Below are positions 10,385 through 22,700 of a DNA stretch of 64,000 nt, piece by piece. This DNA comes from Rhizomys pruinosus (taxonomy: Eukaryota; Chordata; Mammalia; Rodentia; Spalacidae). Every line of letters begins with the position of its first letter. Within the stretch, counting starts at the first letter, position 1. Position numbers and translations under genes: made by a program. Under the pieces are notes generated by a model. That model was given only the letters and a program-made list of their open reading frames with translations, made no database searches and was not told the origin of the DNA. The stretch covers positions 820,785 through 884,784 of the forward strand of contig VZQC01005743.1 of assembly GCA_009823505.1 (NCBI GenBank), written 5' to 3'.

Positions 10385-10770
10385 CATAAATGCTTTCAGC
10401 CCATTTGTGTCATGGAAAATTTTCTTTCTCCTTCAGATATGATAGAGAGTTTTGTTGAGTAAAGTATTCTTTTTTTTCATATTTTCGAGACAAGGTTTCC
10501 CATTAGTCCTAGCTGGCCTAGAGCTCACTATGTAGACCAGGCTGGCCTTGAATTCACAGAGATCCACCTGCCTCTGCCTCCCAAGTGCTAGGATTAAAGG
10601 CATGTGCCACCACGCCCAGAGAGCAAAATATTCTTAATGGGCATGTGTAGTCATTGAGAACTTGGAATTTAGTGTTCCACTCTCTTCTGGCTTTTAAAAT
10701 TTGCTTCGAATTTTACTTTGGGTTATATATTGGAAGGTCAAGCTAACTCTTTCTTTTCTGCTCTGAAGGT
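10385..10770 (-). mobile_element. Old L1 fragment (ORF1 3' half into 5' UTR)
   Basis: Plus-strand sequence resembles the antisense of L1 ORF1 as at 43400-43620 (GTCATGGAAAATTTTC, GTTGAGTAAAGTATTC) and then the antisense 5' UTR (TATATATTGGAAG, CTCTGAAGGTT, compare 44593-44650). It is interrupted by a B1 at about 10485-10620, and TATTCTTAATGGGCA resumes after that B1. Confidence 0.6.
10485..10620 (-). mobile_element. B1 SINE inside the L1 fragment
   Basis: Clear antisense B1: GAGACAAGGTTTCCC, GAGCTCACTATGTAGACC, CTGCCTCTGCCTCCCAAGTG, CATGTGCCACCACGCCC. Short AAATATTCTT / AAGTATTCTT matches flank it, consistent with a target-site duplication. Confidence 0.9.
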
Positions 10771-10779
10771 TTGCTGGAG

Positions 10780-12604
10780 ATCAGATAGGTAATAAGCAGG
10801 CCAGTTAACCAATGAGTGTTATGCCCACTCTGTTTCCCTTTGGCCACATCCTCTTGGTTGGATGTGAAACCTGGTGTGCTGGGACTGGAGTTATGGAAGT
10901 TTCCTGTCTCTTATAGTTCCTTGCCTCTTGGACTGACTACCTCTATTCCCAAGAGACACTCTCACTTCAGCATAAGGGGAGGGGGGGATTAAGTTTGTTC
11001 CCTTGGTGCACATGCCAGTCTCCCCTCCTTGTCCCTTCTGCTGTACTGGCTGGGAGACTCTGCCCAGGCCTATCATGCAGATGCAGGCAGGGTGTGGGGG
11101 TGTGGTTTCTCCTGCTTGGTTGAACCCAGGCCACTGAGGACTGGCTTCCCACAAGGCCACAGGCTGTCCCTCACCTCTCCTGATTGTCAGTTTTCCCTCA
11201 TACCTTCTTCCAATACATAGCCAAAAGTGAAAACCAGAAAATGAGACCAGACAGCCTCCATCACAAGGAGAAGGCAAAGAAAGCACCTGAAGGAAACAAG
11301 CAAAGCAAGCCTCCAAAGCAACAAAGCAACGAAGGAAAAGTTGAGATTTGCATCAGAATACAAAGAGTAAAATAAACCCACATGCTAAATACACAAAGAA
11401 AAAACTAAATGGGAAACACACAGAATAAATCCACACCAAACTTTACCAGTCCTGTAAAAGGAGAAGACTTTCTAAATCAGGCTTCAGCTGCACAGGAACA
11501 CAATGATATTTCCCTAGAAATAACCTACACACAGATATTAGAGGAACAATCTTAGATATACTTAAAGAAATCAAAGAATATAAAGAACAAAACAAATAAT
11601 TAAAGGGAGGGAATGACAAACTCAGGAAGGAACTAGAGGGAAAGAATAACAAATTCAGGAAGGAACTCAAGGGAGAGAATGACAAACTCCAGAAGGAAGA
11701 GGAAACACTGATGAGATACAAGGCTGAAATGAAAAAGGAAACAGACCAGAGAAGCAAGGAGCTACACAAAAAGAATGACAAGCTCCAAAAGGAAATGGAA
11801 ATAGTAAAGAAATCACAGCATGAAAGGAAACTGAACATTCACCCAACCAACAGGAAAGAATGGGAGAAAGGCTCAGGAACAGATTAGAGGAAGGAGAAAA
11901 TAGAATATCAGCACTGGAAGATAAAGTGGAAGAACTGCAATGAACAAGAAAAGAATATGAAAATTAAAAAAAACAAAAACAAAAACAAAAAACAAAAACA
12001 AGAGTGGAACAATCAGGAAATGTGGAGCACTATGAAAACACCAAACCTCTGCATCATAGGGATAGAGGAAGAAGAAGAATCCCAATTCAATGATATTGAT
12101 TAACTCTTCAACAGACTAATAAACTAAAATTTCCACAAACTGAAAAAATACAAACCCATACAAATACAACAAGCACATAGAACACCAAATAGAAAAGACC
12201 AGGAAAGAAACTCCTCACCCCATATCAGAGTTAAAACTCTAGACGATCAAAACAAAGACAAAATACTCAAAGCAATGACTTTACATATAAGGGGAAAATC
12301 TATCAGAATTACAACAGACTTTTCAATGCAAAGTATGAAAGCCAAAAGAACGTGGACTAAGTACTTCCAGTATTAAATGACTATAGATGCCAACCCAGAT
12401 TATTATACCTGTCAAAAATGTTAATCATAGTTGAAGGAGAAAGAAAAAAAAATACATGACATAAACAAAATGAAAGAATACACGTTCAGGAGACCAATCC
12501 TTCAAAAAATACTTGAAGCATTTCAAAGGACAGAAGAAAGGATCAACTATCTCCAAACAGTGAGAGAGAGAAACTAATAAAAGTAAAACTATAAAAATAC
12601 AAAT
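10780..12604 (+). mobile_element. L1-A, 5' portion (5' UTR and ORF1), plus strand
   Basis: From about 11205 the plus strand matches the sense 5' UTR and ORF1 of L1-C (reverse of 44640-43290). The ORF1 region (about 11400-12420) encodes the Lys/Glu-rich coiled-coil repeats and then the RNA-binding C-terminal region (around 12270-12400), but stops and frameshifts break it. The GC-richer 10780-11200 is probably its 5' UTR. The element stops at 12604 where L1-B is inserted and resumes at 19764, so the two parts were once continuous across the ORF1-ORF2 junction. Confidence 0.85.
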
Positions 12605-14700
12605 TTTTTCTATTCCCCCCACCTCACCCCACCCCATCCCAGATCATGCATTCTGCCATAACTGTCCTGCATCTTTCTCTCATTTTTTTTCATTTTTTAG
12701 CAATACATGATAATTTATGAGTACAAGCACCCTTCATGTAAAACCAAGTTGCAGGCAGTTGTGCCCAAACCCACACAGCCCATGGGTCCCACCATCCAGC
12801 GGGGGGGGGGAGGGGGGCTGTATGTTCAACCAAGTTGATCAAATGAGTGTCCAGACTATATTGCTGTAGTTTCACCATTCACCCCAATCGCAGCCCTTAC
12901 ACTTTCTACTCAGCCACCTCTTCCGCAGATTTTCCCTAGGCTTAGAAAAGGCAAACAGGTGGATGAGAAGCAAAAACAGTCCACTCTCTCTGAATCTGTT
13001 GTCTGACTCTGAATATACTGTTTCCTTTCATGGCTGACAGTTTTGTCCAGGAATAACCTACCTACTAAGAAGCACAAGCAATTTAACTATATAGTATTTA
13101 AAATAGTACTACATATTGTTATGGTAGGTTACTTGTATAGACACAGATGGTGGATGGTATGCTAATCCATGAATAAAATTTTCTCTTTAAATATGCAGGT
13201 CTTACGGACTTATAACATCTCTTAACCATAGAGGACATAAGCTTCTCACTCACCGTGTTTCCTCCAAGGAAACACCAATATCCAATTAATTGGGATAATT
13301 GAAGGCAATGGTCGCCTCTGCTGCACAGTATTTCCAGGCAGTGATGAAGCTGTGTTGATGGAAGAACTCTTACCAAGGACCCATATTGCTTATTCGGTTT
13401 AGACCTTGTAACACTCTCTGGTATTCCAGAGCCATCTGTACACTTGCATGTTTCTCAAACATCTTCCCATAACTCAGCTTTGCAGCAGCCTTATTGCCTC
13501 TCTTCTTGCATGTATTCCAGTTTACAGGCAATAGCCTTTACCTTTTGAATGAATCCCCTGGCAGACGTCTCCTTGGTAGAATAAACCATTGCTGATGTCA
13601 AAGCTCCCGTATTAATATATTGTGCCTGAGTGCATAGCCCTAAGACGACTTAGGATTATTTGGCTTTAAATAGAGAATTAACCTTTTACAGTTCCTATGT
13701 CTATTGTCAATTAAAGAAGGCAGTTTATTGGTTTTATAAGATTACCTCTATAATAGTGTCTCCAAGTACAGTTGAACACATCATCATCATCATATTCTCC
13801 TTTTTATGGGGGTAAGAAATTCTCTCATATTAAAAACCTTGCAGCACCTAGAAGTAAGTTTCGTTAGATCCCATTATAAAATTGTTAAAAAGAAACCACA
13901 GAGGGGTGTGTTGACAATCTGAGCTTTCTCCTCATTTTAGCAGTCAATCTTCTCTTGCACTTTCTGATACATCCCTCAATCCAAACTTATCCTCTTCTTC
14001 TCACGTTAAGTGTGACTTTACTGTTGGAACAATAATCTTCCGTATAGTTTTAATTGAATGCAAGGTTTGATGAAGAAAACTGAAATTTCAAAATATTTAT
14101 ATCTCCCACCTCTTGTGTAGGGTTTTTTTTCCCATGAGTCTCCAGAAGACAATTGCATTATACATACCGATAGGAATCACAGCACAGATTTCATCAAATT
14201 CACCCATCTGTTTTGGGTTACTGTATGATTAACTGGAAGCAAACTTAATTTACGTTAAATCATCTTATAGTGAAAAGACTGCTATAAGTATACTGTTACA
14301 ACAGAAAAAATTTACAGAGAAACATTTGTATTGCCAATCCTAAATATTTATACAATTATGGAAACAAATTGACAACAGCATTTAATCTCCATTAACTCAG
14401 AGCACTTACCATTTTTATCAGACCTGAAACATGTTAATATATAACACATATTTACTTCTTACTAATCCTAAAAACACCATCAACCTGGTAGACAGAGGCG
14501 GGCAAAATGATACTGGTATTAACCACTCAATAATATGCATTAATGAATAACACCCATACCTCCCCACCTACTCCCACTCTTCCAATCACATTCATCAGTT
14601 TTCTGAGCACTCGCTGTTGTTGTTCTTACTATCATCCCCTCCCATGAAAAATATTTATCCGTTATGCACTAAATCCACATATAGACACCATTTTTTTTTT
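12605..14700 (-). repeat. Long 3' UTR of L1-B
   Basis: About 2.1 kb separate the end of ORF2 (TGTGTTACTTTACTTAACAT near 14710) from the element's outer end. The segment is shared, with divergence, with 37211-39390 and 59607-61560. It has one C-rich tract at its outer end (about 12616-12640) and another near 14555-14585. In element sense these are two G-rich tracts, each followed by a possible terminus. No coding frame is visible. Confidence 0.75.
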
Positions 14701-15669
14701 TTTCTTTGACTGTGTTACTTTACTTAACATAATACCTAGCCACCATTACCGCAAGTCATATGTGTCCCTCTACCACGGCATAAACTCATTGAACATTACC
14801 AATCTTATCCACTCGTCAGTAGGCACCTGAGCTTTCCGCTTTGCTATGAACAGAGCTCAATAAACATAGCTGTGTATCTCTGCAGTAAGATGTTCTTTGA
14901 ATACCAGAGTCATACTGTCAAAGGCAGCTCATTGATCTAATTCTCCACACTGCTTGTCCAATGGCTGACAGTGTACATCCCACAGCAAGGAGGAGTCCCT
15001 TTCCCAAAACCTCTCCAGCACTTAGTTCATCTATTCCTATCCTAGCCAGTACTTAATGCAGAAGATGATACCCAAAGTATTAATCTTGCATTTCCTAAGA
15101 TTAATTGATCACTTTTTAAGATGTTCGAGCCATCATCTATTCCTCCTCTGTAATCCTATCAGTCTTTATCCATCTTGATGATTTATTGTTTTCTTCTTCT
15201 TTGTTTATACATGATATCTGGAAATAATCTGTCAGATACTGCAATTGATTTCCTCACTCTTGTTTTCCTCACTGTCTTTTATGTACAAGTTTACTAAGAG
15301 TCCATTGGTCAATGTGATCATTATCTGGCAGCATGCGTTATAGACTCCTATGCCTATGTTTGTAGTCTGCTACCAACTTATTTCTTCTATCACCTTCAAG
15401 TTTGGGGTTTCACGTTGAGTCTTATCCACTGATGATCGGTATGTCCATTGAGTGTTAACGAGTTTAAGTCATTCTACAAAGGCATCCATTTGCCAACACC
15501 ACACCAACACGTCCCCCACTGTGTCTTATCCCCCTTGGCAAAACTCCTAGGGGCTTCGAGCAAATCATATCTATGCATTACTCATGATCTCATATGCCAA
15601 ATTCAATCCTGTCTTTTTGCCACATCTCAGCTGCGGTATACTATACCCTTCAAAATATTATCGAACCGT

Positions 15670-16290
15670 CGTTTTGTTTTCTAGCGCTCCCCATTATTTT
15701 TGGTTCGCTCCACGTGCCTCTATTCAGGCGGGGTTCCAAATAAGAAGGCCAACCTTAAAAAAGGGATGGGAGGAGGATGAAACGACACTATGGGGAGAGA
15801 CGACTAGATGAGGGCAGCACAGCGGAGGTCCATCGGGGGAGGGGGGAAGGGCAGCGAGGAAAAGTGAAGCCTGAGGCTGGAGTCCCGAGTATGGAGGGTG
15901 GACATGGAAGAAGCCGAGCACCACGTGCAGGGGTTGCTGAAGAAAGCGACGAAGGTTCGAATAGACGCCACTGGAGAAAACGTTAGCTCGAGGAAGGGTC
16001 GGGGCTTTAGCACCGGAGAACATCAGATCAGCAAAAATAGATTGACTCAGGTCAGGAACATGAGCATTGATGTATAGCCGAAATTATACTCATAACTTGT
16101 TTGAAGCGTCTTACGCTACAACCATGCCAAGCAATCGCAAGAAGAGAAAAAAGAGGGGAGGCAGCCTGGCTGCAGGTCTACCCTTTAAGAATGGCGGCGG
16201 CCCCAGTGAGCAGGTAACGCAATTTTAATATATAGTGACCCATTCCCGTTTCACATATACTTCAACTATCTTTCTACATCATCCCCCTCA
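15670..16290. other. Non-L1, CpG-containing block replacing part of L1-B ORF2
   Basis: L1 homology stops near 15665 (equivalent to 40600 in L1-C) and resumes near 16295 (equivalent to about 41310). The 620 bp between are GC- and CpG-richer than all the surrounding DNA, contain a G-run (15834-15849) and do not match L1. On the plus strand 16122-16213 reads as an ATG frame rich in Lys/Arg then Gly, ending at CAG/GTAACG, which resembles a first exon and splice donor; an ATG frame of 56 codons starts at 15904. I do not recognise either peptide. It could be a gene-conversion patch, an inserted exon-like fragment, or a mis-assembled segment. Confidence 0.5.
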
Positions 16291-17808
16291 AACCACTTTC
16301 CACTGTTCCTATATGGCTTGAACATTGATAAATCCCCAGCCAATTTCCAAGACTTAAACACGAAGATGTGATTTCAAGCTTTCTTCGCCTCAATTGAATA
16401 TGTTGTTTTCCTTCAGTCCGTTTATATTGATAAATATTATTTCTATGTTAACCATCCTGCATCCCTGTATAATCAACTTTCATCTATGATTTCTTGATTG
16501 CTGTATGCCTTTGCCAGACTTTAAGAATTTGCACATTGTTCATTAGAAGAGAAAGACATCGCACAATATATCTATATTCTCCTTTGTTTTCCCTTTTGTA
16601 AAATGTATGCGCTTCATAAGAATCTGAAGAACTCCTCATTTATCCTTCAAACAATTTGAGTAATAATTAATGGTTGTAAGTCTTTTTCGAATATTTTATA
16701 GAATTCTGCCGTTAAAACCTTCTTCCTGTCATTTGTTGACACTATACATCGTTCATCTTCCTATATGGTCATTGCTTCATCTTTCTTGTTGCTTATTCCC
16801 AGGATTTCAAATATTCATCATTTCTCTAGGTCAAAAGATAGAAGTAAGTTTTAAAAATCCAGTATCATGTCTAGATCTTGTCATTTTCTTTTGATATTTT
16901 CCCCTTTCATCACAGACATCTATATGAATTGTTTCCCCCTTCTTTTTCCTGTACTTGGCTAGAAGTCTGTCTATCTGGTTTATTTTCTCAAAGAACCACC
17001 TGTGTCATGTGGTATGGTTTCTTCTATTTCCATTAATCTCGCCTTTTTTATTCTTCTCTCTCCTTAGTATTGTTTTGTTCTCAAGATTTTAGCACAGTTA
17101 AATTCCTTCTCTTCTGTTTTTAATGTAGCACTAGACTATAATCCTCTAGGATTAAAATTGCCCATAGTTTGCGCTTGTAGTATCATCGGCATCATCCGAA
17201 GTTTTTATTTCTTTTCTTATTCTCCTTGACTCACATTAATCAGAGATGTTTAATCTCCATGTTCTGTAGGTAGGTATCCTGTGTTAATGATCTTATTGCA
17301 CTGTGTCTTGAATGCATGAATATTCAACATTTATATTTAGGTTTTTTTTTTATGTGTCCCAGTATATGTCCATTTTGAAAGTTCTGAGTGCGATAGCAAA
17401 GGATTCTCGTGTTTGGAAAATTGAAAGTCTTAGCCTATTTGGTGTGTCACATTAGTTCAGAAATTTCGTTTAATCCTTTCCCCTTTATCTATCTAGACTA
17501 GTGTACTAAAGTCCCCACATTAATCTGGTTAATCTGTGCCTTGAATCCTGAAGAATGTCTTTATAAAGTTTGTGCACCAAAGTTTGGTGCACACATATTT
17601 ATGATTGTGAGATCTTCATCAATCATTCCTTTAATAAACATGTAATAGCCCTCTGTCTTGATTCTTTTCTCTTACCGTCTATTGTCCGATCATTGCAAAC
17701 CACACCTCTTCTTTTTACATGCTTGAACTACTCTCATCCCTTACTTACAGTTCATATCCTTGAAATTGAATGGGTTCTGTACGAGCAGCATATAAGATGT
17801 ATTGTACC

Positions 17809-19238
17809 TCATCCAGTCTCCAGCTCTACCTTTATTGATTTAAGTCCCATAATACTTAAGGTAAATCTGAAGATGATGCTTTCTGTCACTTTATTATCCA
17901 TTGGTCTTCTAGCCTCTGATTTCACACCTATGGTTATGTTTAAGTTTCTTTTCCTAGGTGTTTGAGGATTGTTGCTCCTCTCTTCTGCCCTTTGAATTGC
18001 TTCAAGTATTTTATGAAGAGTTGGTTTTCCAGACATGTATTCCATCCTCTTGTTAATGTCAAGGAAGATTTTTCTCTCTCCTTCAACTATAGTCGACATT
18101 TTTACTGGGTAAAATATTCTGGGTTGGCATCCACAGTCCCTTAACACTGGGAATGCTTTGCTCCATGTTCTTCTTGCTTTCATGGTTTGAGCAGTCAGTT
18201 CTAATTCTGATGGGTTTCCCTTTGTATGTGACTTGTTTTTCTTTTGTAGCCCTCAAAATTTTGTTTTTGTTTTGGCCATCTAGCATTTTAACTATGATAT
18301 GGCGTGGGGTGTTTCTTTTCTGATCTGGTCTATTTGGGGTCCTATGTGCTTCTTGTATTTGTATGGGTTTGTCTATTTTTATTTTGGGGAAATTTTCATC
18401 TATTATTCTGTTGAAGATCTGATCAATACTATTCTTGAGATTCTTCTCCTTCCTCTATTGCTATGATGCAGAGGTTTGATCTTTTCATAGTGTCCCATAT
18501 TTCCTGGTTGTTCCACTTTTGTGTATTTTTAAATTTTTCATAATCTTTATTTGAGCTTTTTAATTGCTCTGTGTAATCTTCCAGATCTGATATTCTTTGT
18601 TCTGCTTCCTCAATTCTACTTCTGAGGCTTTTTCCTTTCCTTGCTTCTTGATTGGATGAGTATTCTAATTCCTTTTTCGTTTCATCCTGTGTTTTATTTA
18701 GTATTTCCATTTCCTTTTTGAGCTTCTCGATCTCTTCTTGGTGTTCCTTACTTCGTTGGTTGGCTTCCTTTGTCAGTGTTTCTACTTCCTTTCGGAGTTT
18801 GTATTTTTCTCCCTCTAGTTCTTTCTGGAGTTTGTCAATCTGTTCCTTTAGTTCTTTTCAAAGTTTGTCATTGTATCCCTCTAGGTCTTTTTTGAGTTTT
18901 TCATTCTCTTTCTTTAGTTCTCTGAATTATTCTTTATTTTTTTCTCCCTCTAGTTCTTTCTGGAGTTTGTCAATCTGTTCCTTTAGTTCTTTCTGATATT
19001 TGTCATTGTATCCCTCTATGTCCTTTTTGAGTTTTTCATTCTCTCTTTTTAGTTCTCTGAATTCTTCTTTATGTTCTTTAATTTCTCTGCATGGGTCTGC
19101 AATTATTCCTCTAAGATCTGTTCCTTGGGTCTCCTCCAAAGGGTTCCCATTGTAGCTATCTCCTACAGGTTTGGTAGAGCCTGGTGCAGAATTATCCTGT
19201 GCCTTTTCCATGTTGTCCCTTCGTCGTGTCCCTGGCAT
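17809..19238 (-). pseudogene. L1 ORF1: L1-B ORF1 (broken)
   Basis: ORF1 encodes the L1 RNA-binding chaperone. Here its pieces appear in several frames: an N-terminal segment and long Glu/Lys coiled coil (19238-18430) and a C-terminal RNA-binding region with a VTYKGKPIRI motif (about 18286-17965). Frameshifts separate these pieces. The coiled coil contains an internal tandem duplication (18811-19080). Confidence 0.75.
18811..19080 (-). repeat. 135-bp tandem duplication in the ORF1 coiled coil
   Basis: The block starting CCCTCTAGTTCTTTCTGGAG at 18811 recurs at 18946, exactly 135 bp (45 codons) later, and each unit runs on through TTTTTGAGTTTTTCATTCTC. L1-C has a single, shorter version of this region. 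The step keeps frame and lengthens the Lys/Glu heptad-like coiled coil. Confidence 0.8.
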
Positions 19239-19501
19239 GTGGGCTTCCCTTTTGTGGTTCAGATCACAAATAGTTTTTCACTATTTTAGCAGATGGTTTT
19301 GCTTTCCTCCTTCAGATGCTTTTTTTTTCTCCTCCTTGTTTATGGAGTATTTACTTGTCTAGTTTTCAGGCTTTCAATTTTGTTTATATATTGGATATTG
19401 GAAGCCAAAGCACTCTTCTCTTCTTGTTCCTAAGGTTCTCCAAAAAAATGTCCACTTGGATTCTCACTGATTACCAGGAGTGGTGGGGGGGGTATATGCC
19501 T

Positions 19502-19762
19502 GACCTAGCCTGCACCCCGGTACCTGCCTGAGTGAGTTCCAGCCAGCCTGCACAAAGGCGCAGAGTCACCAACCCAAACCTGCCGACCAAGACCAACTGT
19601 CTGGTCCTATGCAGAGGCACCGACCCAAACCCACTGACCTAGCCCGCGCCTCGTACCTGCCTGAGGGACTTCTGGCCAGCTCGCACAAAGCTGCAGAGGC
19701 ACTGACCCAAACCTGCCAACCAACCATCTGGTCAGGTGCAGAGGCACCAACCCAAACCCACT
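19502..19762 (-). promoter_or_regulatory. L1-B 5' UTR monomers (two tandem units)
   Basis: Two GC-rich tandem units (19502-19635, 134 bp; 19636-19762, 127 bp) share GACCTAGCC, GTACCTGCCTGAG, CACAAAG, AGAGGCACCGACCCAAACC and CACT. They end at the outer edge of the element next to the target-site duplication. Rodent L1 5' UTRs commonly consist of such promoter monomers, so this is the likely L1-B promoter. They are unlike the monomers of L1-C. Confidence 0.75.
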
Positions 19763-19763
19763 C

Positions 19764-22700
19764 AAAAATACAAATCTATACCAAGGATGCAAATAGAAAA
19801 TAGGGTGGACAGAAGCGACACACATCTCTCAAAAATAACCTTAAATATTAATGGGTTAAATTCTCCAATCAAAAGACATAGAGTGGGAGAATAGATTAGA
19901 ATTCAGAATCCATCTATATGCTGTCTGTAGGAAACACATCTCACCCTCAAGGATAGACACCACCTTAGAGCAAAAGGATGGAAAAAAAATATTCCAAGCA
20001 AATGGATCCAAAAAACAAGCAGAAGTTGACATTCTAATATTAGACAAAATAGACCTCAAAGTAAAACTAATCAGAAGAGACAAACAGAGTCATTACATCT
20101 TTATCAAAGGAACAATTAATCATGACGATTTCACAATCATTAATATATATGCACCAAACTCTGGTGCATGTAACTTTATAAACACAATCCTGCAAGACCT
20201 TAAGGCATAGATTAATCCCAACACATTAATATTGGGGTCTTCAATACTCCACTGAGCCCTTTGGATAGGTCAACTGGACACAGAATAGAGAGATATCTGA
20301 ACTGAACAATACAATACACCAAATGGACCTCATAGACATCTACTGAATATTCCACCCAAACACCAGAGAATATACTTTCCACTCAGCATTACATGGAATA
20401 TTCTCCAAAATTGACCACATACTAGACACAGAATAAACCTCAACAAATACAAAAGGATTGAAAAAAAATCATGCATTCTATTAGACCACAGGTCAATTAA
20501 GCTCAATATCAACATCAGGATAAGCCCTGCCACCTATAAGAACACATGGAAACTAAACAACACACTCCTGAATAACAAATGGGTCAAGGAAGAAATTAAG
20601 AAAGTAATAAAAGCATTCACGGAACTAAATGAAAATGACAATACAACACAACGAAACCTTTGGCATACTTTAAAAACAGTCCTAAAAGGGAGATTTATAG
20701 CCCTGGGTACCTACATTAAAAACAACAAAACAACAACAACAACAAAAAAATAAAGAAAAAGTGCAAATAAACAATCTAACACTGCAGTTAGAAACACTTG
20801 AGAGACAACAATAGATGAACCTTAAACCCAACAGACAGGAAGCAATAACAAAAATCAGAGTAGAAATCAATGAAATAGAAACAAAGAAAACAAAACAAAG
20901 AATCAATGAATTCAAAAGTTTGGTTCATTGAAAAGGTAAACAAGATAGACAGCACTCTAGCCGAGTTAATCAAGAGAAAGAAAGAGCAACTCCAAGTCAA
21001 TAGAATTTGTGATGAAGAGGGAAACATCACAACATTTAATAAAAAAATCCAGATAATCAAACGGGAATACTTCAAAACTATATATTCTACTGAATGTGAA
21101 AACCTAAGAGAAGTGGATGAATAATTGAAATCCTGAAAATCAACAAGCTTAACCAAGAAGAGATTGACAGTTTAAACAGACCCATAATATTTGAGGAAAT
21201 TGAAGATGTAATAAAAAAACCTCCCAAATAATAAAAGCCAAGGTCCAGATGGGTACACAGCAGAATAATATAGAACATTTAAAGAAGACTTACAGCCATT
21301 ACTTCTCAAACTGTTGAGAAGGATACAGAGGGAAATCTCCCAAATTCCTTATATGAAGCCAGCATCACTTTAATTCCCAAACCTGGCAAAGATACCAGCA
21401 AAAAAGAAAACTATAGACCCATCTCATTAACGAACACAAATGCAAAAATTCTCAACAAAATACTTGCAAACAGCATACAGACCCATATCAAAATGATCAT
21501 CCATCATGACCAAAATGGATTCATACCAGAGATGCAGGAATGTTTCAACATATGTAACTCAATAAATATCATAAAACACATAAATTAATTGAAAGACAAA
21601 AATCACACAATAATCTCAATTGATGCAGAAAAAAACCTTCAACAAAATCCAGCATCCCTTCATGATTAAAGTCCTAGAGGGAATTGGACCAGAAGAATCA
21701 TTCCTCAATATAATCAAAGCCATATAGGAGAAACACATAGCTATCATCAGCCTGAATGGAGAAAAGTTAGAAGCATTCCCCTTAAAGGCAGGAACAGGGC
21801 AAGGCTGCCCACTATCACCACTCCTCTTTGATATAGTGCTTGAAACACTTGCTAGGGCAATAAGGCAAGAAAGAGAAAATAAAAGAGTACTATGTAGAAA
21901 AGAGGTAGTCAAGATATCTCTTTTTGCAGATATGACAGTTTACCTCTTCGATATAGTGCTTGAAACACTTGCTAGGGCAATAAGGCAAGAAATAGAAAAT
22001 AAAAGATTACTATGTAGAAAAGAGGAAGTCAAGATATCTCTTTTTGCAGATATGACAGTTTACCTAAGGGGTGCTAAAGACTCCACCAGAAAACTCCTAG
22101 AAATGATTAAGTTTCAGTAAAGTTAACAAAATTAACCTAGAAAAATCAGTAGCTTTTCTTTACAGCAACAACAAGCAATTGGAAGAGGAATATAAGAAGA
22201 TCTTCCTACTCACAATAGCATCAAAACCCACAAAACACATGGGAACAAACATATCCAAAGACACCAAAGATCTGTACAACAAACAACAAAAATTTTAATC
22301 CCCTGAAGAAGGAGATTGAAGAAGACATCAGAAGATGGAATAACCTCCCACGCTCATGGATTGGAAAAATTAATACAGTAAAAATGTCCATTCTACCCAA
22401 ATTTATATACAGATTCAATGCAATCCCAATCAGAATCCCCAAGAGCTTTTTCACAGACTTGGGGGAAAAATCCTTAAATTCATATGGAAAAAAAGACCCT
22501 GAATAACCAAAGCAACCTGAGTGAAAAGGCAATACAGGGGGATCACTATAACAGATTTCAAACTATATTACAGGGCTATAGTCATAAAAACACCCTGGTA
22601 CTGACACAGGAACAGACCTGTAGATAAATGGAACGCAATTAAGGATCCAAACTTGAGCATACACAATTTCAGCCACCTCATATTTGACAAAGGGATCAAG

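Larger units (their letters stand above)
12605..19763 (-). mobile_element. L1-B, full-length-size L1 inserted into L1-A
   Basis: A 7159-bp minus-strand L1 runs from its 3' end (12605) to its 5' UTR monomers (19763). The exact 12-bp target-site duplication AAAAATACAAAT lies on both sides (12593-12604 and 19764-19775), and removing L1-B restores a continuous L1-A. Order on the minus strand: 5' UTR monomers, ORF1 (about 19238-17965), ORF2 (about 17900-14700, interrupted), and a long 3' UTR (about 14700-12605). ORF1 and ORF2 are broken by many stops and indels. Positions 15670-16290 do not align to L1. Divergence from L1-C is much greater in 13-17.8 kb than in 18-19.3 kb. Confidence 0.9.

Noticed and set aside
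15724..16023. 99-codon minus-strand frame in the CpG-containing block
   Set aside because: It overlaps frames on the other strand, has no recognised domain, and long frames are common by chance in GC-richer sequence.
18652..18996. 114-codon Ser/Phe-rich plus-strand frame
   Set aside because: It is the antisense of the L1-B ORF1 coiled-coil coding region.
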